Shown here piece by piece: positions 30,801-37,353 of a DNA stretch of 64,000 nucleotides. Below the pieces are notes generated by a model, which worked only from the letters and a program-made list of their open reading frames with translations, was not told where the DNA came from and ran no database searches. Made by a program: the position numbers and the translations under genes. Positions within the stretch are counted from its first letter, which is position 1. Every line of letters starts with the position of its first letter. This DNA comes from Reichenbachiella sp. 5M10 (GTDB lineage: Bacteria; Bacteroidota; Bacteroidia; Cytophagales; Cyclobacteriaceae). The stretch spans positions 2,670,501-2,734,500 of the forward strand of contig NZ_MDGR01000007.1 of the NCBI RefSeq assembly GCF_002742335.1, read 5' to 3'.

Positions 30801-31605
30801 CAGTAGCAAACAATGTCCCATCAAAACCAGAAACATTAAAAGTCAACCCCTGAGAAGTACCGTCTCCATCTCCTATGCTTGTTGCAAATCCAGCCACTGT
30901 TTGTGCACCAGCATTTACGACGATCGTTAGATTACCTCCCAAAGTAAAAACTGGAGGGTCGTTTTCGGCCGTCACTGTGACCGTACGTGTATCACTTGCA
31001 GTATTTGCAGCTGCATCTGTCACCTCGACAGTCACCGTGCGATCCCCTGTCCCCGGATTTTCGGAAGTATTTCTATAATGGACGGCTTGTAAAGTTTGTT
31101 GTACCAAGGCGTCCGTTGCTGAAGCATTGAAGGTAATGGTCAATATAGTTCCATCCGTCACTGTACCTTCACTCGCACTGAGTGTTCCAATAACGGTTGC
31201 ATCATCCAAAAGATTCGTAGCATTTGTATTGATTGTACCCACTACATTATCGGGGATACTAATCTCATCCTCAGCTTCATTGTTGGAGGTGATCTGTATA
31301 GTCATCGTACCTCCATCCCAATCTCCTTCTGGATCTGACACAGTTGCAGACGCATCAATGGGCGTGGCTAGATCGTTTTCGATATAGTCCAAATCTGAAT
31401 TATCAACCGCAATAGACGGAGTCTGAGCCATCACAGAAGTAGAAACCGAAGCAAGTAATCCCAGTACCAAAAAGGGAATGAACGCACGCGATCGCATGGC
31501 TGATGTAAACATCATCCCCAACGCCCAAACGTATTTTTTTCTCATAGCCAGTTTACTCTTTAGGTTAGGTATTAATTTTCTAACGTTATTTTTTTCTCCC
31601 ATCAT
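18895..31605 (-). CDS. Giant modular surface protein with T9SS type A sorting domain
   Basis: This 4236-residue exported protein has, in order: an N-terminal signal segment ending SVMAQ (about residue 61), a cadherin-like region (about 62-315), a lamin-tail-like domain starting LTINEVDANATDEF (about 318-487), a long array of SwmB/bacterial Ig-like modules (about 488-1735), Cys-containing Ig-like repeats of the CHU_C-associated type (densest around 2340-3180), a jelly-roll/MAM-like segment starting near 3635, a thioredoxin-fold-like segment without cysteines (about 3880-3970), and a C-terminal T9SS sorting domain (about 4151-4236, FKLFPNPSDQ...FKKLMIHH). It should be carried across the outer membrane and attached outside, as an adhesin or gliding-related protein. 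Starts at 31542 or 31497 would give a more ordinary signal peptide. It has its own candidate promoter and follows the STAND/TIR cluster. Confidence 0.9.
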   Translation of the reverse strand: MMGEKNNVRKLIPNLKSKLAMRKKYVWALGMMFTSAMRSRAFIPFLVLGLLASVSTSVMAQTPSIAVDNSDLDYIENDLATPIDASATVSDPEGDWDGGTMTIQITSNNEAEDEISIPDNVVGTINTNATNLLDDATVIGTLSASEGTVTDGTILTITFNASATDALVQQTLQAVHYRNTSENPGTGDRTVTVEVTDAAANTASDTRTVTVTAENDPPVFTLGGNLTIVVNAGAQTVAGFATSIGDGDGTSQGLTFNVSGFDGTLFATDPSIDEASGELTFTPETDKWGKTTVSVTLEDDGGGATDTSAPQSFDIFITPSGLTINEVDANATDEFVELYDVSASMDLTGTVLVVYNGDGESVAHSVDLSSLIFGADGLLVVGDAAATNSDLDWGSFDIEDGPEAVALFVGSVGDFNVSDPITTDGLIDVLVYGTGGSTELTALETAFGVSSYDEDANGNAGSESLARSTDGVGVFVAQASSPGLTNDVSGPVFVSAETLSSTVIQLTFDESIDEISGTVASFTLDGGVTVTGLAIDGTDDKKLNLTVTGMTTSYTSNDLDITAGAVEDALDNANVETLDQTVADGAAPVVLSAQYLDTDDDALIDRIDVTFSEDISSSTYDAGDWSLPTNNSSLTIASGAVSGSVVQLTVSGAPVDATVIDATTVLYSDLGTTGSVVDGNSNASETGSATAVADGAAPKIVNATMEIDNGYVDVFFSEGVYASPGGGALASTIDTEFNSAFTKTGSGVATDAVVTSITKTDDTGLMGGETVLRFHLSVTGTANGDEYITINSDGSTLIEDASDNNMSASESTGNIYLLSASGYITKSATHTSISSIAEASPGVVVFTFDIQNPYTGGGDDLSFDAVTFVPGVANTSNWSEIFAGAKLEADDDAGDNRETTAITAGGIAFTGINGSPNELGRVNNASTRTFKLSLWLKSSVTDPSTLDGLVTQISLSADDINFTSSSTLSTASSAVSDQIDVDVIATKLILDATDDPTDGTFDRGGVITATVHAVDKNNNYDLGESSTVEVSLSAGSGALSGDLSEDLISGSITFSDLSIDEAGSGKELTFEDAASTLSAVVADNIEIEDTTPPSIAGLNPANGASLVSLNANLVATFDEDMAKGSGSIYIIEEVVPPITHAVIDVNDVTIVDDEVTITPPLGLEPQTNYHVLIQSGALTDASGVAFSGISNASVWAFSTAEELVMLSVETSVSDLTLVFNKDIDLNSSVLTDFVIQDAVGTSMNPTAVAVDGTEDNKLVLSIDLSGAKGDLTMSFTATTTVVTDATSTLIWADIAGYAIDFDQTVPSLQSATKDSDTQITLTYDDIMQVSGANPGDFTIVDGAGTGYTVTATNTTGTNEEVILTTASGLNAAVGDLTVSYDDSNQEVSDLGGNFAASEVIVIDTDNDFPEALVSFNSPAVALTNSSTVVFDVEFDEAIDGANFTLEDIVVDLAGATVNGIATDELLANNSAFGNQIVLAEITPDTDYTVTISSIAGNGDLGITLLGSGIQDYGGNLLGGSTGVNKVSSTYDIDNVKPTVVFSTVTNPTNSSSFVVNAAFSEAVSTVENSDFALSDGSLVVGTASGNTYPLTITPTADQTADITISLIDDKVLDNAGNDNDVSESFTVGFDDVSPTITSSFAAEGRELSLVTQLNEVGKVYWAVYPDGTAPTPTVGEIQAGTGASSFGSLDHNVGATDRVTSIALGADNTNYDVYLVAEDNLGNVSTTADKLDVSSGGVLITAPTLTDLCLNGEYQLLGDIVLTESIPSDFRSSATARTLKLELPTGFEFDNSAGSVNHTTGGDISASSILSHTSSVLQVSYTVTSQSSSTLDVLTISGLKVRAVGSSAYTSEAVLRTGGSGTIHLADESDGRVFATLTSVAPFDTPVVSGTNPGTGSPYLTENAANTAAGDVAQDGKAMYLVSSYVGTTTPFTVNLLSATNTVTVYTSEDLSSSLTPFTGATTYSPSLADLGITSSTKGMTHFWITTTDGNSCESEALRYTVVLLEDTNSAGVTTFTEDNTSGTNITFSLPDGYTATFIGAGLTNISYDDSDNNLGEATFIPSAAGANGGIPHEVYYQITETSTGVSASYILEFVVNPTARVFDVTPVSFCYDEGVQDFSVGTSGDVELLIPTVSGSDFYDVKVYEYKDGVRQGVDVSSTTQGAGVLLSKPVIPPLGATSTSGWSFRPSQTDPDDGDTLIFALELRTSLGVVSEYATQAVVIYAVPEIVLDNDADADVFDAYYCADDDAFDINVTITSDLGVSERVTTTGYTLYYDQDGDGDYTNQAAYIYDFTSGGGDFKSAFDPKDPNGDGNLTDDESGDYLLEYSTPAIGPAGCSNTSTVEFTVFPVPNSPLLSNDFTNVGGLTGGEYILEYTEGNNVVPDLIATGTGSGQFDWYRDIALTSSIELNSATLQGSGTGGLIINTNGAQNQRVFLTETTNIVTGSPSFEGCVSEPRVIDLSIYDTPDEPVVDYSMGYYSSSEETYIFEYCVPTAASVASVPNITLIDNFDTVEGDETYVTVYDKDQNPLMDGKVTSLDLSAITGLVDDEGNPWTATGGQSLTFYLTQTDHDNDFPGGTSLGIYGGARSEYQKVIVNVNVTPDAPDESDFTGETAEYFICSGETLPNIVLSNETTPRFTWYPEDSSNPGNPDTTTPMVVGSFNDRFATMSELVGFSNVNNATDNSAIVYHYYVQQSVDYNDFTSFEGCQSAFTEITITVYPESPTPQFNIAGTPTQLEINVCEGELGNVSFGMTSSFPATFYWYPSTDGVTLSSTTPRATSTEGLAVSGFDLAISTATQTTNGGVLYFLISQVNNNGVDFVGCETALSDMAVLKINIKDIPSAPTEDNNVEDFYYCEGESISSITVEGETAATFNWYTDSDGDGVGDVFLGTYTTITSAQLGVDNNVVGDYVFYVSQNQTNGVTGLGIDGLTSYQGCEGEQHEITVHVRSIPTVPTLNFTSQLVCDNDVSTVLPEFQVLNPAVGGLFNWVQEDVSSANDVVDGADVYHETRSLNKVWTPSFTDMRVANNGTDQNHYLVSQVTDYNISGSSFEGCESPVASFEVTIHDVPTSPTISGNDGNNAFVYCADDTMTNLIVANTTDYNSTATYNWYSNSGLTLGINTSESSDGTQIAPDDHPSFPTINTTTHETTDVLLSYYVTVTEDGCSSNEFAANSTTVTLDINPLPTLSIDVPSLETGSQSVAGAYCVSTDEVELVGYLGAVQATSGVYTLSTGNSAITNNGDGTADFDPSTAHFFVDDNGVTGVESGGNATSHTVTFTYTDATTGCANSATEVLTVNPLAGLSLTSNETGFNSSTTFAICESHDDFILEATTLTGSDDVKYYVNNTSLSLLSGSNSKATFEPSYWANDVVGQEIESLSPTGISADYTVRLEYDDVNGCSNSVTKVIQLYDQPEVTFDWNGGCTSRDLVFEATPTDDTNYLDSQLSYQWAWKNEDGAAVPLYPGEVNTGKVVSKKLELGANDVEEAFSAELVGTYTISGSTSSETSCSSILENNVTIQEFSVLISPTVAFVWDTVVVNQPTSFFINELILESTKIDSIGLNPGDGSDTIWYDVPQPHEIYFDASQWIGANDDFERMIHEYTMPGKYDATVTMVTDNNCRTNLTRSVNILPLIEVTTDNPYFQSFEAASFDPDVDGWYAETLKDNAITDTTSSAEGRMRMSSWVWHTTSIDDIVGVDTEKPTASGVAQWATLLNEDGNNVRYNGSEDSWLYSPAFDLSGMSKPMLSFTLIYEFEDSKDGVVFQYSTDYGQKWQVLGSNDGGVSGIKSGIEWYNWDNVGADPGQQQEAKNENTTISAGWAGASKQTTWVSARHSLDVITEGLDHVQFRFALASTEETSSAKPFGFAFDDFMIQERTKNVLIEQFYSVSDDEGADAVNAATISLDNQIDDLLLATGLTNDQLSIAYHVDFQTSVKDPFHALNVADPTARRSWYNIDHVTSLLNGDEGSNASGTSGSNLTWTENDLVLSSLEDPGFLIDVIPSTDVSNSTISGQVTFTVNTPLGFEATDELIAYVAIIEQQVETEVGGMSTHKNVLRKLLPSETGQYIKLKSDVGLGELLPIGSTTDADGDPTTLDIRWDISNINDDAQLAAVVFIQNRKTKEIYQSKMVTASDASSIVGNKTTVVDNILGVEGDLVSSVDFKLFPNPSDQEVTVQFNASLNESVDWVIYDQTGRAFDRGRLDHAMEGFKLSTSQLPTGVYFVSIQGDQHKFEFKKLMIHH
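22060..24580 (-). repeat. Tandem Cys-containing Ig-like repeats inside the giant surface protein
   Basis: About seven tandem units of roughly 120-130 residues recur here. Each opens with a P-x(2)-P linker (IPSAPT, VPTSPT, IPTVPT, SPTPQF), then usually YxC-(E/D/S) (YYCEGE, VYCADD, FICSGE, NVCEGE), then F-x-W-Y/V (FNWYTD, FTWYPE, FYWYPS), and ends with F-x-G-C-E/Q (SFEGCE, SYQGCE, SFEGCQ, DFVGCE). The two cysteines per unit could form a disulfide. The pattern resembles the Ig-like, CHU_C-associated family. Boundaries are by eye. Confidence 0.7.
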
Positions 31606-31643
31606 TCTATCTATTCACTTCCGAAATCCCGTCTAGGCGACCA

Positions 31644-31676
31644 CAAAGATAGCCTTCTTTCCACACTATGTATCAA
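31644..31676 (-). promoter_or_regulatory. Candidate promoter of the giant surface-protein gene
   Basis: Read on the minus strand, TTG (31674-31676), a 22-base spacer and TATCTTTG (31651-31644) fit the Bacteroidota -33/-7 pattern. It lies in the 90-base gap after the lipoprotein gene, giving a leader of about 30 bases to the 31605 ATG. It suggests the adhesin can be transcribed apart from the upstream cluster. Confidence 0.55.
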
Positions 31677-31695
31677 GTATTTAGCGCAAAGCTTC

Positions 31696-33048
31696 CTACT
31701 TAAACTCTCCCCTACTGTTCGTTTTCAATAAGGACATCATAGAAGTCGAACCAAAATCTACTGTTGCTCCTATGACTAACGCACCATCCTCCCGCAATAT
31801 TATTGCATTGGCTTGGTCATTGTCTTCACTTCCATATACTCTAAAATTGTCTGTATCCAAATTGCCAAACCCATCTACACGAAACAAGACAATTTCGTTT
31901 TCCTTAAACTCTCGATCTGAACCTGGAGCCGTATAGCTATTGAGCTGCCCAGCGATAGTAATATCTCCATTGGACAAACGCACCAGATCTTTGCCCTGGC
32001 TACCCTCTGCAATTATGCCCATGTCCTCTACCACATCGATGACAAATCCACCAGCCACAGTTTTGGGCAGACTCTTAGGGACATTCAAAAAGAAAGCTTG
32101 ATCATTTTGTTCATTGCCTGACGTACCAGTGATCAGCAAATCATTGCCATAAGCTATGACACTAGCAGCTACATCTGGCACGGACGTCCCGTAATAGTTG
32201 TTGACTCCCGGTGTTCCACTGAGTGGATTAAACTCCGAAATAAAGACATCCCGATTGCCATACCCTACACCACTACCCACTGGAATCGTCACAGTCGCTA
32301 CATAAAAATACTCACCTTCATCCTGCACCAGTTTGACTCCTGTATCTTCCAGGCGCAATCCCGTAATGTCTATCCATGTCGGTTCGAAATCCGAGGCATG
32401 CCAATCCAACGACGCGTCTAGACTCATCAAAAATATACTCTGAGGGTCTGTCAAATACACATCACTACTCCATGTCTCCACACTCCCCAATACAATAAAC
32501 TGATTGTTCACCTCATCAAACACCACATCCGCTCCCAACGTAGATTTGTAGCCTTGATCATCAATAGCTGTCGCGCTACGGTCGTCATAAAACTGGTATG
32601 AGAAGGTGTCAACAGCTTCCCCTGTACTCAAATCAATATTTACCATGAAAATCCTAAGTGTATCCGATATATCACTGGTACCGATCGCCATCGCATTTTG
32701 ATCATTGTTGAACAGGTGTATAGATGTAGGTACATCTTGGCTCTCCGCATTGCCGACTACTCCATCATCATAGCCATAGGTCTGTTGCCAGATTCCATTG
32801 CCTGCCGAGTCTGTCTTGATCAAATAAAAATCATAATCATTGGCTGTGGTATTGTTGGTAAAACCCAACAATAGAAACTCATCCGAGGATGTTTGCACCA
32901 AGTCTACCACTCCTTCTGTATCTGTGGTCCCAAAGTATTTGATAAAAATCTCAGATGGATCCAAACTGTTTGGATCTTCCTCCATACAGCCCAGCATCAG
33001 CATTAGACTCATTATAGAAAGTATCGTTCTCATCGACTTGTTTCTCAT
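31696..33048 (-). CDS. Lipoprotein with beta-propeller-like repeats
   Basis: The 450-residue product has a lipoprotein signal with lipobox LMLGC (C21). The mature part repeats a pattern of hydrophobic strand, G-x-T/S and acidic turn (for example DEFLLLGFTNN, QNAMAIGTSDI, DLLITGTSGN, GDITIAGQLN, GALVIGATVD), typical of T9SS-associated delta-60/propeller-like lipoproteins. It should be attached to the outer membrane. Its ATG overlaps the stop codon of the beta-barrel gene (ATGA), so the two are translationally coupled and probably work together. The giant surface-protein gene follows after 90 bases. No precise function can be named. Confidence 0.8.
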   Translation of the reverse strand: MRNKSMRTILSIMSLMLMLGCMEEDPNSLDPSEIFIKYFGTTDTEGVVDLVQTSSDEFLLLGFTNNTTANDYDFYLIKTDSAGNGIWQQTYGYDDGVVGNAESQDVPTSIHLFNNDQNAMAIGTSDISDTLRIFMVNIDLSTGEAVDTFSYQFYDDRSATAIDDQGYKSTLGADVVFDEVNNQFIVLGSVETWSSDVYLTDPQSIFLMSLDASLDWHASDFEPTWIDITGLRLEDTGVKLVQDEGEYFYVATVTIPVGSGVGYGNRDVFISEFNPLSGTPGVNNYYGTSVPDVAASVIAYGNDLLITGTSGNEQNDQAFFLNVPKSLPKTVAGGFVIDVVEDMGIIAEGSQGKDLVRLSNGDITIAGQLNSYTAPGSDREFKENEIVLFRVDGFGNLDTDNFRVYGSEDNDQANAIILREDGALVIGATVDFGSTSMMSLLKTNSRGEFK

Positions 33049-34166
33049 CTCTCTTTCCTTTTACGGTTCACTTTCTGCAGCTTCTTATCGGAGTACTTCT
33101 TCGGGTTGTAGAACGAATGGATATAACCCGCAGAAATCGCCATACTATTGATTACTTTGTCATCATCCGTATGGCTAACATCAAAATTGAGCTCTTCAGA
33201 CCCATACCGATTCTTGACAAAATTCTTTGCTCCCACACTATAACTTCCTTCAACAAAAAACGAATCTGTCCGTTTAAAATCAATCTTAACTCCCAAACCT
33301 CCCATGTAAGACCAATTGGAAGTATAGCGCATGTTATTTGCCTTCAAATCCAAACCTGTCAAAAATTTGGTTCCAAGTCCTGCTCGGTTACCAGACATAT
33401 TGGCACTAAGAAGGAAATCATACGATGCTCCTAATGTCACATAAGGGGTCACTCCGCCAAGAGGGATATTGTATCGCAACGCTACTGGAGTTTTCAACCA
33501 GTTTTGTTTTTCTTTCATCACCAAAAAAAAGGAATTGGTCGGTTCATAAGTACCGTTACTTATTACATTATAATCCACATCAAAACTATGTGCCGAATAA
33601 ATCAAACGGACCACCAATTCTAAGTTTTTGACGACCATGTACTCGAAACTCAGCCCAGCCCGAAAGCCTAGGTCTGAATCAAAAGACTTGGATATCACTG
33701 TGCCCGTAGAATCAAACCCAGGATTCATGGAAGAGGGCATATAGGTTGCAAGTGACTTGACATTGGAAAAATTACCCCCAGCCAGAATTCCCAATCGAAA
33801 TATCGGCTTGGAACGATACTTGGCAAATAAATACTTCAACTCCGCAGGATCGTTGGGGTCATTGCCTGGATGCTCAGGATCGACCAACAGCAGATTAACT
33901 ACTGCATCTTCGGCCTCAGGCTCATTGTCCATGAATATGTATACCAAAGCCAACAAGCGATATGCTCTCGTTCGCTCCTCTTTGGTAAATCCTTCCTTCC
34001 CTCCATGGAGACAGTTGCCCTCGTTCAGCTTTTTAGTGACCTCATAGAGTCGCCCTGACTCGTACAGATCTTCTGCCTCACTCAATTTTTGGGTACATCC
34101 ACCCTGTGCCATTGACTCTAAGGTCAATAGAGATAAGAGTACCAGTGGAATAAGTATTTTTTTCAA
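33045..34166 (-). CDS. TPR-like plus PorT-type beta-barrel outer membrane protein
   Basis: The 373-residue protein has a signal peptide ending SMAQ (residue 20) and a short TPR-like helical region (about 22-115: EAEDLYESGRLYEVTKKL, YRLLALVYIFMDNEPEAEDA). From about residue 120 it is an outer membrane beta-barrel, seen as alternating strands such as FRLGILAGGNFS, GFRAGLSFEYMV and VTPYVTLGASYDF, ending in a basic tail (KLQKVNRKRKER). The fold resembles the PorT / OMP_b-brl_2 families. It begins 15 bases after the nSTAND-WD40 gene and is coupled to the lipoprotein gene. An anchor or periplasmic sensor role for the neighbouring surface protein is inference. Confidence 0.83.
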   Translation of the reverse strand: MKKILIPLVLLSLLTLESMAQGGCTQKLSEAEDLYESGRLYEVTKKLNEGNCLHGGKEGFTKEERTRAYRLLALVYIFMDNEPEAEDAVVNLLLVDPEHPGNDPNDPAELKYLFAKYRSKPIFRLGILAGGNFSNVKSLATYMPSSMNPGFDSTGTVISKSFDSDLGFRAGLSFEYMVVKNLELVVRLIYSAHSFDVDYNVISNGTYEPTNSFFLVMKEKQNWLKTPVALRYNIPLGGVTPYVTLGASYDFLLSANMSGNRAGLGTKFLTGLDLKANNMRYTSNWSYMGGLGVKIDFKRTDSFFVEGSYSVGAKNFVKNRYGSEELNFDVSHTDDDKVINSMAISAGYIHSFYNPKKYSDKKLQKVNRKRKER

Positions 34167-34181
34167 ACTACGTTCTGTTTA

Positions 34182-37100
34182 TTATTCTAATTCTTGTCTT
34201 TTGGGTAATCCCTCACAAGTAAATTCATACTCGATATCTTCGCCGACATATGCCGCCCACGTGGTCTCACTTAGGTTTTCGTCGATCAGATCAAAACCAC
34301 AAATGGACTCTGCCATTTCATCCGGGGTGGTCGGCCACAGTCTTATAACTCCTTCTCCTGAGCCCGTCAGGAGCGATTGACCGTCTGGAGCGAACTGCAC
34401 CGTCCAGACCCAACCTTTGCTACCCACTCTGTCCAAGCTTTGGTGATCATCGAGATCTATCGGTAGATCATTGAGATAGTCCATCACCCATAGCTTGGCT
34501 GTCCCGTCCAAACTTGAAGAAGCCAACAACGTGTTGTCATTGTTGAAATTCAACTCTGAGATCGTGGCACTATGTGAGGTCAGTTTTTTGATGGTTTTGT
34601 TCTCCTCTAGATTCCACAACACGATATCTCCATCCTCATCACCAAACGCCAACACCTTGCCATCATGGCTGAAAGTCACCGCACTCACTGCCGCTCCTTG
34701 TTGGACATATAAGGAGGTCTCTTCATAGCCATTTTCCATATCCCAGATATAGATGCTACCCGAGTCACTCCCCCCGGCTAGGTATCTTCCGTCTGGGCTG
34801 AGTGCCAAAGTTTTGACCCTAGATGCGACACGTGAAATTTCCTTGTTTCCATTGAAATCATTGAAGCGAACGACCTTGTCACTTGATGTAAAAATGAAGC
34901 CCTTGTTGTCATTCAAGAAAAGTAAATCAAAAACAACCCCATTGTGTCCGCTCATCTCTTTCGGCAAGGCCTCTTTGTCTTTGAGGTTGTACAGCAAAAT
35001 CTGATCGGTATCACTCCCTACAGCTAGCCATTTTTCATCCGGACTGATATCAACGACACGGTTGACTTGATTGTCATTCAACAGCTCCGAGCTTTGGCGC
35101 GTTTTCAGATCCCAAGACAAGATACGACCATCACTCCCTGCGGAGAACATGCGCTTGCCATCGTTGGAGTACTTGAGCGATCTCACCGCTCCTGTGTGAC
35201 CAATGAAATGATTGAACGTCGACGAATCGCCTCCTGTCAAGGCTTTGGTTGCATAGTAGACCCCTGCATAAACATCTGGATTGTATTGCTTGCTATTGTA
35301 TTTGTCATCAAACATCCATGCTTGGCGAGCAATCAGAGCCTGCTGCTCAATATCCTCATCGATATTCTGTGACTTGATCGCCATAGAGTTGGCAATAGCT
35401 TGGTAGCGTAATGCCAATGCTGCCAACTTCTGTTCGTTGGCTATCTGCGCACTGCTATCCGCCGATAGTTTGGCGATCCTCGCTACCTCCGCACTTTCCT
35501 GAGCCTTCTTGGCATTAAGATTCGCTCGCTGCTCAGCCTGCTCTGCCTTCTGTCTCTGTATATCGGCCAGCTGCTTTTGCTCTTCTGCTTTTCGCTGTTG
35601 CACACGGGCATTGTCAGCAGCTTCTTCAGCCAATCGAGCTTGTTTTCTCGCTTCTGTTGCCTTTTCAATCGCAATTTCCTCTTGCTTTTTGGCGTTGGCC
35701 TCAGCCAATCTCGCCAGTTCCAAGTTTGCTTCTGCTTTGGCCGTTTGCTTCTTCGCTTCCCCTTTCTGAATCTGAGCCATGACCACAAAGAAGATACACA
35801 CCAGCATCGCCACACCAAGGACTACTGCTACCAGTCTAGACCGTTGGAGAGCACGCTTCTGCAACAATTCCTTGTTGCGCTGTTCTGTTTCGTAGGCCTT
35901 TTTACTGGTCTCCAAAAACACCATCGTACGCTCAAAAGCAGGATCATATCGCTGACCCCATACCAACGTGGGTTTATTTTCTTCTTGCCAGTTGAGTGCG
36001 AGTTGCAAATCGGGCATTTTCCAAAGTCCAGCTCGTCCCATTTGGAACCTCTCACCCGATTCGGCGAGTTTGAGATACATTTCGGCAGAACGCGATTCTT
36101 CATCCAACCACGACTTCAGTCGCGTCCAGATCCGCATCAAACTCTCGTGAGAAATATCAATCACCGTATCTGAATCCAATCTCACTCCATGTGGGGGCAT
36201 GAGTAGTGTACGGCCTGGTTCTCTAAACTTATCTACTACACGTCCCACCTCGTCTTCTGTTACTCCTGAGATGGCAGCTACTGTAGCTATTTTTGTAGGG
36301 CGTCTGATACCAGACGATTCCGTTCCTCTTTCGGTCAGTGCTTTGAACATTGACTCACAAATCTGCTGTTCTCGTTTGGACAAGGAATCAAAAGCTTCAT
36401 TGGCGTGTTGCGACAAAGCCTCTCGTAGCGTACCGACGGCATTGTAATGCTTCAAATCCATCGGTTCGTCTTCCTTCCGGTGCTCTTTCCAAAACTGCCA
36501 AGTTCGCATGAGCGCATGCTGCAAAATCGGTAACTGATCAGGATTGTCTCCCACATCATTGAGCAACTGCTGTGTCAATCTCGGCGCAATCTTGCCCCCT
36601 CCTACTGCCACGGGTCCTTCGATCGCTAGACGCTTTTGATCGCGTGTCATCTGGGGGATTAGATAGTGACTATCGTTGATCATCTGCGTCAATTCCGGAA
36701 ACTGAGCACAGTCCCCTATAAAATCCGAACGCATAGTGATGGCCACATATATCGGTGCATCGTACTGATGTACTGCCTCAAGCAACAAGTTGACAAACGC
36801 CGAGGACTCATCCAAATCCGAAGACAGTGTCTCCAATTTCTTGTATCTAAAAAGCTCCTCAAACTGATCCACCAAAATCAATACGTTCTCATGTTCGGAA
36901 GCCTTGAGTTGCTTGACTACTTCGATCAGTCCTAGCGAACTACTCCTCAACACAGTCGAGGTAATCGTCTTGCGAATCAGCTGATCCTCTTCGTCTATGC
37001 TGTTGTACTGCTCGTCCTTCATCAGCAGAGACTCTGCCAAATTATCTATAGGGCCTCCACCTGGGCGTGTCACGACAATCCGCCAGTTGGAACCGGCCTG

Positions 37101-37352
37101 CGTCATAAATCCTCCATGCAGCGTCGGGATGAGCCCACAGTACATCAACGAAGATTTACCACTACCCGAAGCCCCAAGGATACCAACGAACTTGTTTTCG
37201 GACAACTTCATCAATACTTCGTCGCTTTGTCCTTCTCTTCCGAAAAACAAATGGCTTTCTTCCACTCCAAATGGTCTCAACCCTGGGAACGGATCAACGA
37301 ATTGAGCAAATTCTTGCTCCTGCTCTTTAGTAAGTAATTCTTTTTCGCTCAT
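34182..37352 (-). CDS. nSTAND-type NTPase with membrane anchor, coiled coil and WD40 propeller
   Basis: From the ATG at 37352 the protein is 1056 residues. An nSTAND1 P-loop domain follows the PGLRPF and LFFGRE signature (residues 23-40), with Walker A GASGSGKS (60-67), Walker B ILVDQFEEL (159-167) and MRSDFIGDC near 207. A winged-helix-like region leads to one membrane helix (about 506-528), a long charged coiled coil (530-650), and a C-terminal seven-bladed WD40 propeller (about 717-1006). STAND NTPases switch on by nucleotide-driven assembly, with the propeller as likely sensor. The start 18 codons upstream would run into the TIR gene and is rejected; the chosen ATG lies one base after that gene's stop. 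No effector domain is fused, which points to a partner protein. Confidence 0.9.
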   Translation of the reverse strand: MSEKELLTKEQEQEFAQFVDPFPGLRPFGVEESHLFFGREGQSDEVLMKLSENKFVGILGASGSGKSSLMYCGLIPTLHGGFMTQAGSNWRIVVTRPGGGPIDNLAESLLMKDEQYNSIDEEDQLIRKTITSTVLRSSSLGLIEVVKQLKASEHENVLILVDQFEELFRYKKLETLSSDLDESSAFVNLLLEAVHQYDAPIYVAITMRSDFIGDCAQFPELTQMINDSHYLIPQMTRDQKRLAIEGPVAVGGGKIAPRLTQQLLNDVGDNPDQLPILQHALMRTWQFWKEHRKEDEPMDLKHYNAVGTLREALSQHANEAFDSLSKREQQICESMFKALTERGTESSGIRRPTKIATVAAISGVTEDEVGRVVDKFREPGRTLLMPPHGVRLDSDTVIDISHESLMRIWTRLKSWLDEESRSAEMYLKLAESGERFQMGRAGLWKMPDLQLALNWQEENKPTLVWGQRYDPAFERTMVFLETSKKAYETEQRNKELLQKRALQRSRLVAVVLGVAMLVCIFFVVMAQIQKGEAKKQTAKAEANLELARLAEANAKKQEEIAIEKATEARKQARLAEEAADNARVQQRKAEEQKQLADIQRQKAEQAEQRANLNAKKAQESAEVARIAKLSADSSAQIANEQKLAALALRYQAIANSMAIKSQNIDEDIEQQALIARQAWMFDDKYNSKQYNPDVYAGVYYATKALTGGDSSTFNHFIGHTGAVRSLKYSNDGKRMFSAGSDGRILSWDLKTRQSSELLNDNQVNRVVDISPDEKWLAVGSDTDQILLYNLKDKEALPKEMSGHNGVVFDLLFLNDNKGFIFTSSDKVVRFNDFNGNKEISRVASRVKTLALSPDGRYLAGGSDSGSIYIWDMENGYEETSLYVQQGAAVSAVTFSHDGKVLAFGDEDGDIVLWNLEENKTIKKLTSHSATISELNFNNDNTLLASSSLDGTAKLWVMDYLNDLPIDLDDHQSLDRVGSKGWVWTVQFAPDGQSLLTGSGEGVIRLWPTTPDEMAESICGFDLIDENLSETTWAAYVGEDIEYEFTCEGLPKRQELE

Positions 37353-37353
37353 G

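Noticed and set aside
20293-30930. Many plus-strand frames of 60-170 codons opposite the giant surface-protein gene
   Set aside because: They mirror its Ser/Thr/Val/Asp-rich coding strand; none has a start signal or recognisable domain.
35483-36173. Alternative frames over the coiled-coil part of the nSTAND gene
   Set aside because: The repetitive Ala/Glu/Lys codons create long shadow frames; the nSTAND frame is continuous through them.
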